64,000 bases of DNA. Origin: Dietzia cinnamea NBRC 102147 (lineage in GTDB: Bacteria > Actinomycetota > Actinomycetes > Mycobacteriales > Mycobacteriaceae). The notes beneath the pieces were generated by a model. That model searched no databases. It saw nothing but the letters and a program-made list of their open reading frames with translations, and was not told the origin of the DNA. Both the position numbers and the translations under genes were made by a program. Where the stretch lies: positions 1-64,000 of the forward strand of contig NZ_BCSW01000013.1 of NCBI RefSeq assembly GCF_001571065.1, given 5' to 3'. This document shows, in pieces, positions 40,286 to 49,127 of this stretch (positions are counted from its first letter, which is position 1; each line of letters starts with the position of its first letter).

Positions 40286-42217
40286 ATGACGACCGCGCCC
40301 GCCTTCCGCACGACCCGCCGTCGGCGCGGCCGCACCGCCTCCGGTGTGGTCGCCGCCGTGCTGACCGTGGCCCTCGGGGGAACCGGCTGCGCGGCGCTGA
40401 CCGGGGACACCGGCTCCGACGAGCTCCAGCAGTTCCTCTCCGCGCTCGAGGCCGGCGACGTCGCCGGGGCGGCCGCGATGACCACCGACCCGGCCGCCGC
40501 GGAGGAGACGCTCGCCGCGAACATCGAGTCGATGGGGTTCACGCCGACCCTGACGATCGACACGCCCGAGGGGGACCGGCGCCCCGACAAGGACCCCGTG
40601 CCCGTGGAGATTACGTGGGACATGGGCGTCGCCGGAGGCGGCGGGGGTGAGGGTGACGACGACGAGGGCGGCGCCGACCCGGCCGGCGGGGGCGGTGAGC
40701 CGTCGCCCGCCCCGCGCGTGGCCACGACCACGGGTGAGGCCGCCACGACCAAGGTGGACGACCAGTGGAAGGTAAAGTGGGCGCCGACTATCCTCGACAC
40801 CCGTCTCGAACCGGGTGGCTACCTGGCGTTCTCCGAAATCCTCGACTACGACACGTCCGTCCTCGACCGGACGGGCGCGCCGCTGCTGCAATGGACTCCG
40901 GTCACGGCGGTGACGCTCGCCCCCGACGCCGCCGGGAGCGCCGACGCGGTCGCGGCCCTGGTGAGCGCGGCCGCCCCGACCATCACCGGGCAGTCGATCC
41001 GCGACGGCATGGCGCAGGCCGGCGACCAGCCGTACCAGGTGGTCGCGCTGCGGCCCAGCGACATCGACCCGATCCGCGAGCGACTCGCCGCGGTCCCCGG
41101 CGTGAGCCTGCCCGAACAGGGCCAGCTGATCCGCACCGACCGCGAGCTCCGCTCCCCGGTGCTGGACGGACTGCCCGACGCGTGGCTCGCGGCGCTGCAG
41201 GCCGAGGGCGGGTGGCGTGCAGAGATCGTCAACCCGGGCGTCGAACCGATCGAGCTCGGCAGCGCGCCGGTCGGGGAGGTCGAGGACCTCGTCTCCACCG
41301 TCCAGATATCCGTGCAGCAGGCCGCGGCGGACGCGGTGGCCGGCACCGGGCTGGCGGCGTCGATCGTCGCGATCCAGCCCTCGACCGGCGGGATCCTGGC
41401 CGTGGCGCAGAACTCCGCCGCCGACCAGCAGGGACCCGTGTCGCTCGAGGGCCGCTTCCCGCCCGGCTCCACGTTCAAGGTGGTCACCACGGCCGCCGCG
41501 TTGCAGTCCGGCGCCGTCGGTCCCGACGAGATCGTGCCGTGCCCGGCCTCGATCACCGTCTCGGGCCGCACGATCCCCAACGACAGCGATTTCGCGCTGG
41601 GCGAGGTGCCCATGGAGACCGCGTTCGCCCGCTCCTGCAACACCAGCCAGGCCGTCATCAGCGACCGCCTCGAACCGACCGCCATGAAGGACACGGCCGC
41701 GCAGCTGGGCCTGGGGGTCGGCTTCTCCGGGCCGGGGATGAGCCCGTCGTGGTTCACCGGCTCGGTGCCCGTCACCGACCGCGGCCCGGCGCGCGTGGAG
41801 GCCGCGATCGGCCAGGGCGAGGTCCTGGCCAGCCCGCTCGGTATGGCGGTGATGACCGCCTCGCTCGCGAACGGCGGACGGATGATCCTGCCGCAGGTGA
41901 TCGCCGGCATGCCGGCGGTGGCCGCCGCCTCGCCCGAGCCACTGCCCCCGGCCGTCGTGGACACCCTGCGCCGGTACATGGTGCAGACCGTGCAGTCCGG
42001 CACCGCGACCGCCGCCCGAGCGGTCCCCGGCCTGGGCGGCAAGACCGGCACCGCCGAGGTCGGCAGCGGCCCGTCGCACGGCTGGTTCGTCGGCTCGACA
42101 GGCGACATCGCCGTGGCGGTGCTCATCGAGGGCGCCGACTCCTCGGCCCCGGCGGTGGAGATGGCCGCCGACTTCCTCGGCGCCGCAGGGCAACCGGCCC
42201 CGCTGCCGGCGCGCTGA
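40286..42217 (+). CDS. Class B penicillin-binding protein, lipoprotein-like, with MecA-N domain
   Basis: A 643-residue peptidoglycan D,D-transpeptidase. The N-terminus ends in a lipobox-like LGGTGC. An NTF2-like MecA_N domain (about 45-175) begins DELQQFLSALEAGDVAGAAAM. The catalytic domain has S395-T-F-K (PPGSTFKVVTTAAAL), S450-C-N and K586-T-G (GLGGKTGTAEVG), so all three active-site motifs are present. Residues 115-145 contain a Gly/Asp insert, AGGGGGEGDDDEGG. Mycobacterial relatives resemble PbpA/Rv2864c-type proteins. It cross-links the cell wall. The start is ATG 40286. Confidence 0.92.
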   Translation: MTTAPAFRTTRRRRGRTASGVVAAVLTVALGGTGCAALTGDTGSDELQQFLSALEAGDVAGAAAMTTDPAAAEETLAANIESMGFTPTLTIDTPEGDRRPDKDPVPVEITWDMGVAGGGGGEGDDDEGGADPAGGGGEPSPAPRVATTTGEAATTKVDDQWKVKWAPTILDTRLEPGGYLAFSEILDYDTSVLDRTGAPLLQWTPVTAVTLAPDAAGSADAVAALVSAAAPTITGQSIRDGMAQAGDQPYQVVALRPSDIDPIRERLAAVPGVSLPEQGQLIRTDRELRSPVLDGLPDAWLAALQAEGGWRAEIVNPGVEPIELGSAPVGEVEDLVSTVQISVQQAAADAVAGTGLAASIVAIQPSTGGILAVAQNSAADQQGPVSLEGRFPPGSTFKVVTTAAALQSGAVGPDEIVPCPASITVSGRTIPNDSDFALGEVPMETAFARSCNTSQAVISDRLEPTAMKDTAAQLGLGVGFSGPGMSPSWFTGSVPVTDRGPARVEAAIGQGEVLASPLGMAVMTASLANGGRMILPQVIAGMPAVAAASPEPLPPAVVDTLRRYMVQTVQSGTATAARAVPGLGGKTGTAEVGSGPSHGWFVGSTGDIAVAVLIEGADSSAPAVEMAADFLGAAGQPAPLPAR

Positions 42218-42235
42218 AACGGGTAGTTTCGGCTC

Positions 42236-43150
42236 ATGCGCCTGCCCAAGGTCCCCCTCCCCGCACTCTCCCTGCCCGCGGTCTCCCTGTCCGCTCTGCC
42301 GCTGCCCGGGCTGGATCGACTGCCCTTCTCGTCGTCGTCCCCCTCCCCCACCGACACCAACCGTCGCATCCTCGTCACCGGCGGCGCCTCCGGACTCGGA
42401 CTGGCGCTGGCCACCGCGTTCCTCGAACGCGGTGACCGCGTGATCGTCACCGACGTCGCCCCCACCGACGCCCGGCCCGACACGATCCCCGCCGACGCCC
42501 GCTACCTGCGCCTCGACGTGCGCTCGGAGGACGAGTGGCAGGCCGCGCGCGACGAGGTCGAGTCGATCTGGGGCGGCCTCGACGTGCTGGTCAACAACGC
42601 CGGCATCGCCCAGGGCGGGCGCATCGAGATGCTCACCGAGGACGACTGGCGGCAGATCGTCGACATCAACCTGCTCGGCGTGGCCCGCGGCTGCCGCACG
42701 TTCGTGCCGATGCTCAAGGCGCAGAACAGCGGTCGGATCGTCAACACCGCCTCCCTCGCCGGGCTCGTGCACCCGCCCACCATGTCCTCCTACACCGCCG
42801 TCAAGGCCGCCGTCGTGGCGATCTCCGAGAGCCTGCGCTGGGAACTCGAGCCGTTCGGCGTGGACGTGTCCGTGATCTGCCCGTCGTTCTTCCGCACCAA
42901 CCTCGCCTCGAGCCTCAACTCCTCCGACCCCGCCGCCAGCGGGTTCGCGAGCAAGCTCATCGACCGCTCCGAACGCGGCGCCGCCGAGATCGCCGCCGAG
43001 GTCATGAGCGGACTCGACGCCGGGCGGTTCCTCATCCTCCCCGACCCCGAGGCGCGGAAGTCCTACCGAGGCAAGCGGCTCCTGCCCGCCGCCTACGAGA
43101 AGACGATGACCGAGATGGGTCGGAAGTTCGCGCGCGCCACCCGCGAGTAA
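42236..43150 (+). CDS. Short-chain dehydrogenase/reductase with Pro-Leu-rich N-terminus
   Basis: A 304-residue classical SDR: ILVTGGASGLGLALATAFLERGD (TGxxxGxG, residues ~44-54), LVNNAGIAQGGRIEML, the catalytic S in NTASLAGL and Y-x3-K in SSYTAVKAAVVAISESL. The first 38 residues, PLPALSLPAVSLSALPLPGLDRLP, are a Pro/Leu repeat that does not belong to the SDR fold and could be a membrane- or protein-binding tail. The substrate is unknown. It sits between the penicillin-binding protein and a fadE gene on the same strand with short gaps. Confidence 0.88.
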   Translation: MRLPKVPLPALSLPAVSLSALPLPGLDRLPFSSSSPSPTDTNRRILVTGGASGLGLALATAFLERGDRVIVTDVAPTDARPDTIPADARYLRLDVRSEDEWQAARDEVESIWGGLDVLVNNAGIAQGGRIEMLTEDDWRQIVDINLLGVARGCRTFVPMLKAQNSGRIVNTASLAGLVHPPTMSSYTAVKAAVVAISESLRWELEPFGVDVSVICPSFFRTNLASSLNSSDPAASGFASKLIDRSERGAAEIAAEVMSGLDAGRFLILPDPEARKSYRGKRLLPAAYEKTMTEMGRKFARATRE

Positions 43151-43160
43151 CCTGTGGGGC

Positions 43161-44978
43161 ATGACCCCCTCCCACCTCCTGTCCCGCGCCGACCTCGACT
43201 TCCTCCTGCACGACTGGCTGCGGGTGTCCGAGCTGACCGGGCGCGAGCGCTACGCCGACCACTCCCGCGAGACGATCGACGCCGTGCTGGACCTGTCGGC
43301 CGAGCTCGCCGAGACCTACTTCGCGCCCCACTTCCGCAAGGCCGACCTCACCGAGCCCCGCCTCGTGGGCGAGGAGGTCGAGCTCATCCCCGAGATCGGC
43401 GAGGCGCTGGCGAAGTTCGCCGAGGCCGACCTCGTGGGCGCGGCGATGGACGAGCGGGTCGGCGGCATGCAACTGCCCTACACCGCGTACCTGGCGTGCA
43501 TGGCCTGGTTCTACGCGGCCAACATCTCCACGGCCGCCTATCCGCTGCTCACCACCGGCAACGCCAACCTGCTGCTCGCACACGGCTCCGACGAGCAGAT
43601 CCGGACGTACGTCGAGCCGATGATCCAGGGCCGTTTCACGGGGACGATGTGCCTGTCCGAGCCGCACGCCGGCTCCAACCTCGCCGACATCACCACCCGC
43701 GCCGAGCCGCAGCCCGACGGTACCTACCGCCTGTTCGGCCAGAAGATGTGGATCTCCGGCGGCGAGCACCAGATGGCCGAGAACATCGTCCACCTCGTCC
43801 TGGCCAAGGTGCCCGGCTCCCCCGCTGGCACCCGCGGCATCAGCCTGTTCATCGTGCCCAAGTACCTCGTCGACGACGACGGCTCGCTCGGTGAGCGCAA
43901 CGACATCGTCATCACCGGCCTCAACCACAAGATGGGCTTCCGCGGCACGGTCAACACCATGCCCACCCTCGGGCAGGGTATACACACCCCCGGCGGGCGG
44001 CCGGGCGCGGTCGGGTACCTCGTGGGCGAGGAGAACACCGGCCTCAAGAAGATGTTCACCATGATGAACGAGGCCCGGCTCGGCGTGGGCCTGGGCGCCA
44101 CCGCGATCGGCTACACCGGCTACCTCAAGTCGCTGGACTACGCACGAAACCGGCCCCAGGGCCGGCCCGCCGGCGCCGATCCGTCGACTCCGCAGGTGAT
44201 GCTCACCCGTCACACGGACGTGCGGCGGATGCTGCTCGCCCAGAAATCGTACGTGGAGGGCGCGCTGGCGCTGGGCCTGTACTGCGCGAGACTGGTCGAC
44301 GACGAGAAGACGGGCTCGCCGGAGGAGTCGATGGCCGCGAAGACGCTTCTGGACGTCCTCACCCCGATCGCCAAATCGTGGCCGTCGCAGTGGTGCCTCA
44401 AGGCCAACGAGCTGGCGGTGCAGGTGCTCGGCGGGGCCGGGTACACGATCGACTACGACGTCGAACAGCACTACCGCGACAACCGCCTCAACCCGATCCA
44501 CGAGGGTACCCACGGCATCCAGGGGCAGGACCTGCTCGGCCGGAAGGTCCTCGCCGGCGGCGGCGCCGGACTGACAGCGCTCACCGGGCGGATCACCCAG
44601 AGCTGCGATCGGGCGGCCGCGGCCGGCGGGGTCGTCGCCGAGCTGGCCTCGCTGCTGCGCCCGCGCGTCACCCGGCTCATCGAGGTCACCACTTCGCTCG
44701 CTGAGGTCGGCGCGACCGACCCGGAGGCGTTCCTCGCCGACGCCACCGAGTACCTCGAGGCGACCGGCCACGTGGTGATCGCGTGGATCTGGATCGAGCA
44801 GCTGCTCGCGCTGGGTGACCGGGTGGCGGGCGGTGCCGGCGCCGACGCCTTCGCCGCCGGCAAGCTCAAGGCGGCCGAGTACTTCCTGCGCCGCGAGCTG
44901 CCGATCGTCGACGCCAAGTTCGACCTGCTGGCCGCCGGCGACCGCACGACGCTGGACATGCGCGACGACTGGTTCTGA
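43161..44978 (+). CDS. Acyl-CoA dehydrogenase, large FadE5-like form
   Basis: A 605-residue acyl-CoA dehydrogenase, longer than the usual 380-400, as in mycobacterial FadE5-like and very-long-chain types. N-terminal domain begins SHLLSRADLDFLLHDWL; FAD-binding CLSEPHAGSNLADITTRAE and QKMWISGGEHQM; catalytic region LNPIHEGTHGIQGQDLLGRKV; and an extra C-terminal helical domain (about residues 460-605) with YLEATGHVVIAWIWIEQLLALG. Such enzymes dehydrogenate a broad range of fatty acyl-CoAs. A strong hairpin follows the stop. Confidence 0.93.
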   Translation: MTPSHLLSRADLDFLLHDWLRVSELTGRERYADHSRETIDAVLDLSAELAETYFAPHFRKADLTEPRLVGEEVELIPEIGEALAKFAEADLVGAAMDERVGGMQLPYTAYLACMAWFYAANISTAAYPLLTTGNANLLLAHGSDEQIRTYVEPMIQGRFTGTMCLSEPHAGSNLADITTRAEPQPDGTYRLFGQKMWISGGEHQMAENIVHLVLAKVPGSPAGTRGISLFIVPKYLVDDDGSLGERNDIVITGLNHKMGFRGTVNTMPTLGQGIHTPGGRPGAVGYLVGEENTGLKKMFTMMNEARLGVGLGATAIGYTGYLKSLDYARNRPQGRPAGADPSTPQVMLTRHTDVRRMLLAQKSYVEGALALGLYCARLVDDEKTGSPEESMAAKTLLDVLTPIAKSWPSQWCLKANELAVQVLGGAGYTIDYDVEQHYRDNRLNPIHEGTHGIQGQDLLGRKVLAGGGAGLTALTGRITQSCDRAAAAGGVVAELASLLRPRVTRLIEVTTSLAEVGATDPEAFLADATEYLEATGHVVIAWIWIEQLLALGDRVAGGAGADAFAAGKLKAAEYFLRRELPIVDAKFDLLAAGDRTTLDMRDDWF

Positions 44979-44985
44979 CGCGACT

Positions 44986-45018
44986 GGGCCCGGACCGACG
45001 TGGTGTCGGCCCGGGCCC
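44986..45018. terminator. Hairpin terminator between convergent genes
   Basis: GGGCCCGGACCGAC (44986-44999) pairs with GTCGGCCCGGGCCC (45005-45018) over 14 bp with one mismatch, around the loop GTGGT. It lies between the acyl-CoA dehydrogenase and the fasciclin gene. Confidence 0.78.
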
Positions 45019-45095
45019 GGGTCGCGTTGCGTGGGAGTTCAGGGCTCCCACTGATGCCCTCGGCGGGGTGTTCAGGGCACCGGACGCCGGTCTGC

Positions 45096-45773
45096 TCACT
45101 CCTCGGGGATGAGGACCTGGTCGATGAGGTAGACGGTGGCGTTCTCGGTCTGGACGCCGCCGCAGACGACGCCCGCGCCGTTGACCATGAGCTCGTCACC
45201 GGATCCGGTGACCTCGAGCTGCGCACCGTTGAGGGTGGTGTGCTCGCCGACGACCTGATCGGGCGCGGCCTGACCCTCCACCACGTGGTAGGTCAGGATG
45301 CCGGTGAGCAGGTCGGCGTCGGTCTGCAGCGACTGCATAGTGGCCTCATCGATCTGCGCGAAGGCGTCATCGATCGGGGCGAACACGGTGTACTCGCCGC
45401 TGTTCAGGGTGTCGACGAGGTCGACCTCCGGGTTCACCCCGCCCGAGACGGCCGAGGTGAGCGTGGTGAGCAACGGGTTGTTGGAGGCGGCGGTGGCGAC
45501 CGGCTCCATCGCCATCGCCTCGACCGAACCCGGACCCTCCGGGTTGGCCTCGGCGTAGTCCGCGCAGCCCGCGCCGACGAGCATGCCGGCAGGCTCCGAC
45601 TCCATGGTGGAGGTCTCGCTCGCCGACGTGGTGGTCATGACCGAGGTGGCGGTGCCCTCGGCGGTGTTCTCCGTATCGCTTCCCTCGTCGCTCGAGCAGC
45701 CGGCGAGGACGAGACCGGAGACCGCGGCGGCCGCGGCGATCGACGCGACGCGCCGGGAGATCGTGATGCCCAT
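45096..45773 (-). CDS. Fasciclin-domain (MPT70/MPT83-like) lipoprotein
   Basis: A 225-residue exported protein. Signal and lipobox: [17 protein letters not shown] Ser/Thr/Glu-rich linker leads to [36 protein letters not shown], then the FAS1 core [58 protein letters not shown] and [12 protein letters not shown]. This matches mycobacterial MPT70/MPT83, which are SigK-controlled surface antigens. ATG 45773 has AAAGGAA 8 nt upstream. A putative SigK promoter is at 45838-45864, and sigK lies 2 kb away. Confidence 0.92.
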   Translation of the reverse strand: MGITISRRVASIAAAAAVSGLVLAGCSSDEGSDTENTAEGTATSVMTTTSASETSTMESEPAGMLVGAGCADYAEANPEGPGSVEAMAMEPVATAASNNPLLTTLTSAVSGGVNPEVDLVDTLNSGEYTVFAPIDDAFAQIDEATMQSLQTDADLLTGILTYHVVEGQAAPDQVVGEHTTLNGAQLEVTGSGDELMVNGAGVVCGGVQTENATVYLIDQVLIPEE

Positions 45774-45837
45774 GGTGCGTTTCCTTTCGGTAGGGCCCCG
45801 CCGAGTTGGCGGGACTCTGTGCAGTGGGTCACCAGTG

Positions 45838-45864
45838 CTTCGGCGGGCCATCCGGTCCGGATGG
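45838..45864 (-). promoter_or_regulatory. Putative SigK-type promoter for the fasciclin gene
   Basis: On the minus strand CCATCC (45859-45864) is followed after 15 bp by CCGAAG (45838-45843), close to the SigK promoter of mycobacteria (CCATCC ... CCGAAT). The start codon is about 65 nt downstream. Assignment is by motif only. Confidence 0.6.
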
Positions 45865-45873
45865 GTGCCGTAG
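45848..45873 (+). promoter_or_regulatory. Putative SigK-type promoter for the oxidoreductase-sigK-rskA operon
   Basis: CCATCC at 45848-45853 and CCGTAG at 45868-45873 (14-bp spacer) face the molybdopterin oxidoreductase gene. The -35 copy is half of a perfect 17-bp palindrome, CCATCCGGTCCGGATGG (45848-45864), whose other half is the -35 of the fasciclin promoter. The -10 matches only 4 of 6 bases. Confidence 0.45.
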
Positions 45874-45923
45874 GGAATTTGTTTCGTACCGGTCCACCGA
45901 GACCCCGGCTCCGAACTCCTGGC

Positions 45924-47564
45924 ATGGACAGCACAGAGCAACGACCCAGGGCGGTCGCTCGGGCCGCCTCGGGCCTCCTCGCCACCGGCCTCGCCGTCGC
46001 GGTGGGGCACGCCATGGCGGGATTCGTCGCCCCGGGCTCGTCCCCGTTCCTCGCGGTCGCCGACTCCGTGGTCGACCGCGCACCGGCGGCCGTGCGCGAG
46101 GTGACGATCGACGCGCTCGGCACCGCGGACAAGCCCGCGCTGATGCTCGGCCTAGCGGCCATCCTCCTCGTCACGGGCGTGGTGGCGGGCCTCGTCGAGC
46201 GTCCGCGTCGTCCCGCCGGGAGCGCCGTCCTGGTCGTCTTCGGCCTCGTCGGCATGGTGGCGGCGCTGGCCCGCCCGTCTGCCGGGCCGCTGTGGGCCGT
46301 ACCGACCCTGCTCGGCGTGGTCGTCGCCGTCGTGGCGCTCCGAGCCCTCATCGGGACCCTGTTCACGGCAGAGGCCGGGTCCCGACCGTCCGCAGCCACC
46401 TCCTCGGAGGCGGGGCCGCCCGCGTCGACGCCACCGTCGGCGCCGACGCCGCAGCCCGGAGCGCGGCTGGGCGACCGGCCCGCACCCGACCGCCGACGCT
46501 TCCTCGTTCTGGCCGGGTCCGCTGTCGCCGTGATCGCCGCCGCCGGCACCACGGGCATCGCGCTGACCCGCCGGGCCGCCGACGCGGTCGCCGAACGCAC
46601 CGGTCTGCGACTGCCGCGGGTACTCGCCCGCAACGCGGCCGCCCCGGTTCCGCCGGGCGTCGTGCCCGACGCGCCGGGCGTGACACCGTTCCTCACCGAC
46701 AACGCCGAGTTCTACCGCATCGACACCGCCCTTCGCGTGCTGTCCCTGAGCACCACCGAGTGGCGGCTGCGGGTTCACGGGATGGTCGAGCGGGAGATCG
46801 AGCTCGACTGGCAGACGCTCGTGGACCGCGAGGCCCGCGATCGAATCGTGACCCTGACCTGCGTGTCGAACGAGGTCGGCGGGGACCTGGTGGGTACCGC
46901 GACCTGGACCGGGTTCCCCATCGCCGACCTGCTCGCCGAGGCGGGTCCGTTGCCCGAGGCCGACATGCTGCTGTCGACGTCGGTCGACGGCTGGACGGCC
47001 GGGACGCCACTCGAGGCTCTGACGGACGGCCGCGACGCCCTGCTGGCAGTGGGGATGAACGGCGAGCCGCTGCCATTCGAGCACGGCTACCCCGTCCGCC
47101 AGGTGGTCCCCGGCCTGTACGGGTACGTCTCGGCCACCAAGTGGGTCGTGGACTGGGAGGTCACCCGCTTCGATCGGGCCAGCGCGTACTGGACCGACCG
47201 CGGCTGGGCGGAGCGCGGCCCGATCCGCACCGCGAGCCGCATCGACCGCCCCGGCCCGCTGGCGGAGTTGCCGCCCGGACCGACGATCGTCGCCGGGACC
47301 GCGTGGGCCCAGCGCCGCGGCATCGACCGGGTGGAGGTGAGGGTCGACGACGGGCCGTGGCAGTACGCACAGCTGGCGGACGAGTACACGGTGGACACCT
47401 GGCGCATGTGGTCATGGGTGTGGGACGCCGAGCCGGGCCTGCACACCCTGCACGTCCGGGCCACCGACTCGACCGGTGAGGTCCAGTCTGAGGAGCGCAG
47501 GGATCCCGTACCCAGCGGCGCCACCGGCTGGCACAACCGCACGTTCCGGGTGGTGGCGGCATGA
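45924..47564 (+). CDS. Molybdopterin-dependent oxidoreductase, membrane-anchored (sulfite-oxidase/YedY-like)
   Basis: A 546-residue protein. The first 200 residues hold about five membrane helices. The sulfite-oxidase-type catalytic domain starts near residue 245, with [24 protein letters not shown], the molybdenum-ligand cysteine C313 ([24 protein letters not shown]), and [20 protein letters not shown]-terminal Ig-like dimerisation domain follows ([26 protein letters not shown]...). It is likely an extracytoplasmic reductase or oxidase. Its stop is immediately followed by sigK, and it shares the divergent spacer with the fasciclin gene. Confidence 0.9.
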   Translation: MDSTEQRPRAVARAASGLLATGLAVAVGHAMAGFVAPGSSPFLAVADSVVDRAPAAVREVTIDALGTADKPALMLGLAAILLVTGVVAGLVERPRRPAGSAVLVVFGLVGMVAALARPSAGPLWAVPTLLGVVVAVVALRALIGTLFTAEAGSRPSAATSSEAGPPASTPPSAPTPQPGARLGDRPAPDRRRFLVLAGSAVAVIAAAGTTGIALTRRAADAVAERTGLRLPRVLARNAAAPVPPGVVPDAPGVTPFLTDNAEFYRIDTALRVLSLSTTEWRLRVHGMVEREIELDWQTLVDREARDRIVTLTCVSNEVGGDLVGTATWTGFPIADLLAEAGPLPEADMLLSTSVDGWTAGTPLEALTDGRDALLAVGMNGEPLPFEHGYPVRQVVPGLYGYVSATKWVVDWEVTRFDRASAYWTDRGWAERGPIRTASRIDRPGPLAELPPGPTIVAGTAWAQRRGIDRVEVRVDDGPWQYAQLADEYTVDTWRMWSWVWDAEPGLHTLHVRATDSTGEVQSEERRDPVPSGATGWHNRTFRVVAA

Positions 47565-47662
47565 CCCTCCAGGTCACCCGCAGACCGTCGGCGCGGCCAC
47601 CGGGTCGACCACCCGCGCCGCCGTCGCGCGGTCACGAGCCGGCTGGCACTAGACTGGTCGCC

Positions 47663-48244
47663 GTGTCCGAGCCAGCCTCCCCGCCGCTGACCGACCCGGG
47701 GAGCCTGCTCGAGTTGGCCGCGTTCGGTGATCTCCAGGCCTTCGGTCGTTTCTACGACCTCATGGCCCCACGCGTCTACGGGCTCGCCCTGCGGGTCCTA
47801 CGCGACCCGGGGTACGCCGAGGAGACGGCGCAGGAGGTGTTCCTGCAGGTCTGGAAGCAGGCTGCCGACTACCGGCCCTCGCTGGGGTCCGTCCAGTCCT
47901 GGGTGCTGACCATCACACACCGCCGGGCCGTCGACCGCGTCCGTTCCGAGAGTTCGGCTGCACGACGTGACGAGGTCGACGCCGCCACCGGCACCATCCA
48001 CGGAGGCGATGTCGCCGAACAGGTCACGGAGCAGATCTCCCGCGGCGAGGAGGCCGCCGAGGTGCGCAGGTGCCTGGAGACGCTGACCGACAACCAGCGC
48101 GAGTCCATCGAGATGGCGTACTTCTCCGGCCACACCTACCGTGAGGTCGCCGAGAGACTGGGCACCGCGTTACCCACCGTCAAATCGAGAATCCGCGACG
48201 GACTCCGTCGCCTGAAGAACTGCCTGGGAGGTGAGCTGTCATGA
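47663..48244 (+). CDS. sigK: ECF RNA polymerase sigma factor SigK
   Basis: A 193-residue ECF sigma factor. Region 2: FGRFYDLMAPRVYGLALRVLRDPGYAEETAQEVFLQVWKQAADY, then ITHRRAVDRVRSE. Region 4: LTDNQRESIEMAYFSGHTYREVAERLGTALPTVKSRIRDGLRRLKNCL. The LRDPGYAEETTQEV-like and MAHRRAVDRVR-like segments and the tail RLKNCL closely resemble mycobacterial SigK. The GTG at 47663 is chosen; an in-frame ATG at 47561, overlapping the preceding stop by 4 bp, would add 34 Pro/Arg-rich residues. rskA overlaps the stop by 4 bp. Confidence 0.9.
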   Translation: MSEPASPPLTDPGSLLELAAFGDLQAFGRFYDLMAPRVYGLALRVLRDPGYAEETAQEVFLQVWKQAADYRPSLGSVQSWVLTITHRRAVDRVRSESSAARRDEVDAATGTIHGGDVAEQVTEQISRGEEAAEVRRCLETLTDNQRESIEMAYFSGHTYREVAERLGTALPTVKSRIRDGLRRLKNCLGGELS

Positions 48245-49107
48245 GCGTTCGTCACCACGATCACCCGTCGACCCCTGACAGCGTCCGCCCCGAGGACCTC
48301 GACCTCTACGCGCTGGACGCACTGCCCGAACACGAGGCCGATGCCGTCGAGGCCGCACTGGTCAGCGCCGCCCCCGAGGACCGGTCATCGATGTTGGCGC
48401 ACATCGCGTCGACACGTGAGGTCGTCGCGGCCCTCGTCGCGGACGCCGGACTCGACACCGCGCCGCCGCCGCAGCTGCGGGAGCGGATCCTCGAGTTGGC
48501 GGCGGTCTCCTCGCCGTCCGGCACCACCGGTCCCGTCGGTCCGGGCGACCGCCGCGGCTCCGGGCGGGACGCCGACGGGGGTGCGGACGTCATCGACCTG
48601 AGTCGCGAACGCGAGCGCCGACGGCCCGGTTTACTGACGTTCCTCGCGGTCGCCGCGGCCGCCGTGGTGCTGCTGGTCGGTGGTGTGATGATCGGTCGCC
48701 TCACCGACGGGACCGGGTCTGAGAACCTACCCACCGCCGCGCCCCCCTCGGGGACGATGCCGCCTCAGGTCACCTCGCTGTTGGCGGCCGAGGATCTCGC
48801 GGTGGTCCGCGGCCAGGTCGGCGGGACCGGAACCGCCACCGTGCTGGCGTCGAAGTCGGCGGACATGGCCGTCATCTCGATGACGGACCTCCCCGCCCCG
48901 CCGGAGGGCCGCGCCTACCAGCTGTGGCTCATGGGCGATCACGAGCCCATCTCCGCGGGAACCATGGAGTCCGGTGAGGTCGGCCCGTCGCCCTCGGCCC
49001 GGATCGACGGCATCCGTGACTCAGAGCAGATCGGCATCACCGAGGAGCCCGCGGGTGGCTCGCCGGCGCCGACCGGTCAGGTCCTGCTCGCGCTCGACCT
49101 CCAGTGA
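48241..49107 (+). CDS. rskA: Anti-sigma-K factor RskA
   Basis: A 288-residue transmembrane anti-sigma factor. The N-terminal anti-sigma part is DLDLYALDALPEHEADAVEAALVSAAPEDR without Zn-binding cysteines. One helix is at residues 131-152 (LLTFLAVAAAAVVLLVGGVM). The extracytoplasmic RskA domain (PF10099-like) includes TATVLASKSADMAVISMTDLPAPPEGRAYQLWLMGDHEPISAGTM. It would hold SigK at the membrane until regulated proteolysis releases it. It overlaps sigK by 4 bp and ends the operon. Confidence 0.92.
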   Translation: MSVRHHDHPSTPDSVRPEDLDLYALDALPEHEADAVEAALVSAAPEDRSSMLAHIASTREVVAALVADAGLDTAPPPQLRERILELAAVSSPSGTTGPVGPGDRRGSGRDADGGADVIDLSRERERRRPGLLTFLAVAAAAVVLLVGGVMIGRLTDGTGSENLPTAAPPSGTMPPQVTSLLAAEDLAVVRGQVGGTGTATVLASKSADMAVISMTDLPAPPEGRAYQLWLMGDHEPISAGTMESGEVGPSPSARIDGIRDSEQIGITEEPAGGSPAPTGQVLLALDLQ

Positions 49108-49127
49108 CCCGGCGGAGGTTCAGTCGG

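Noticed and set aside
40199-43162. A 987-codon open frame on the minus strand opposite the penicillin-binding protein and SDR genes.
   Set aside because: It is a high-GC shadow: the plus-strand genes have complete catalytic motifs and the frame gives only low-complexity Gly/Arg/His/Val sequence.
45000-45923. An N-terminal extension of the molybdopterin oxidoreductase through the fasciclin gene.
   Set aside because: It is antisense to a gene with a lipobox and FAS1 motifs; ATG 45924 begins a normal membrane segment.
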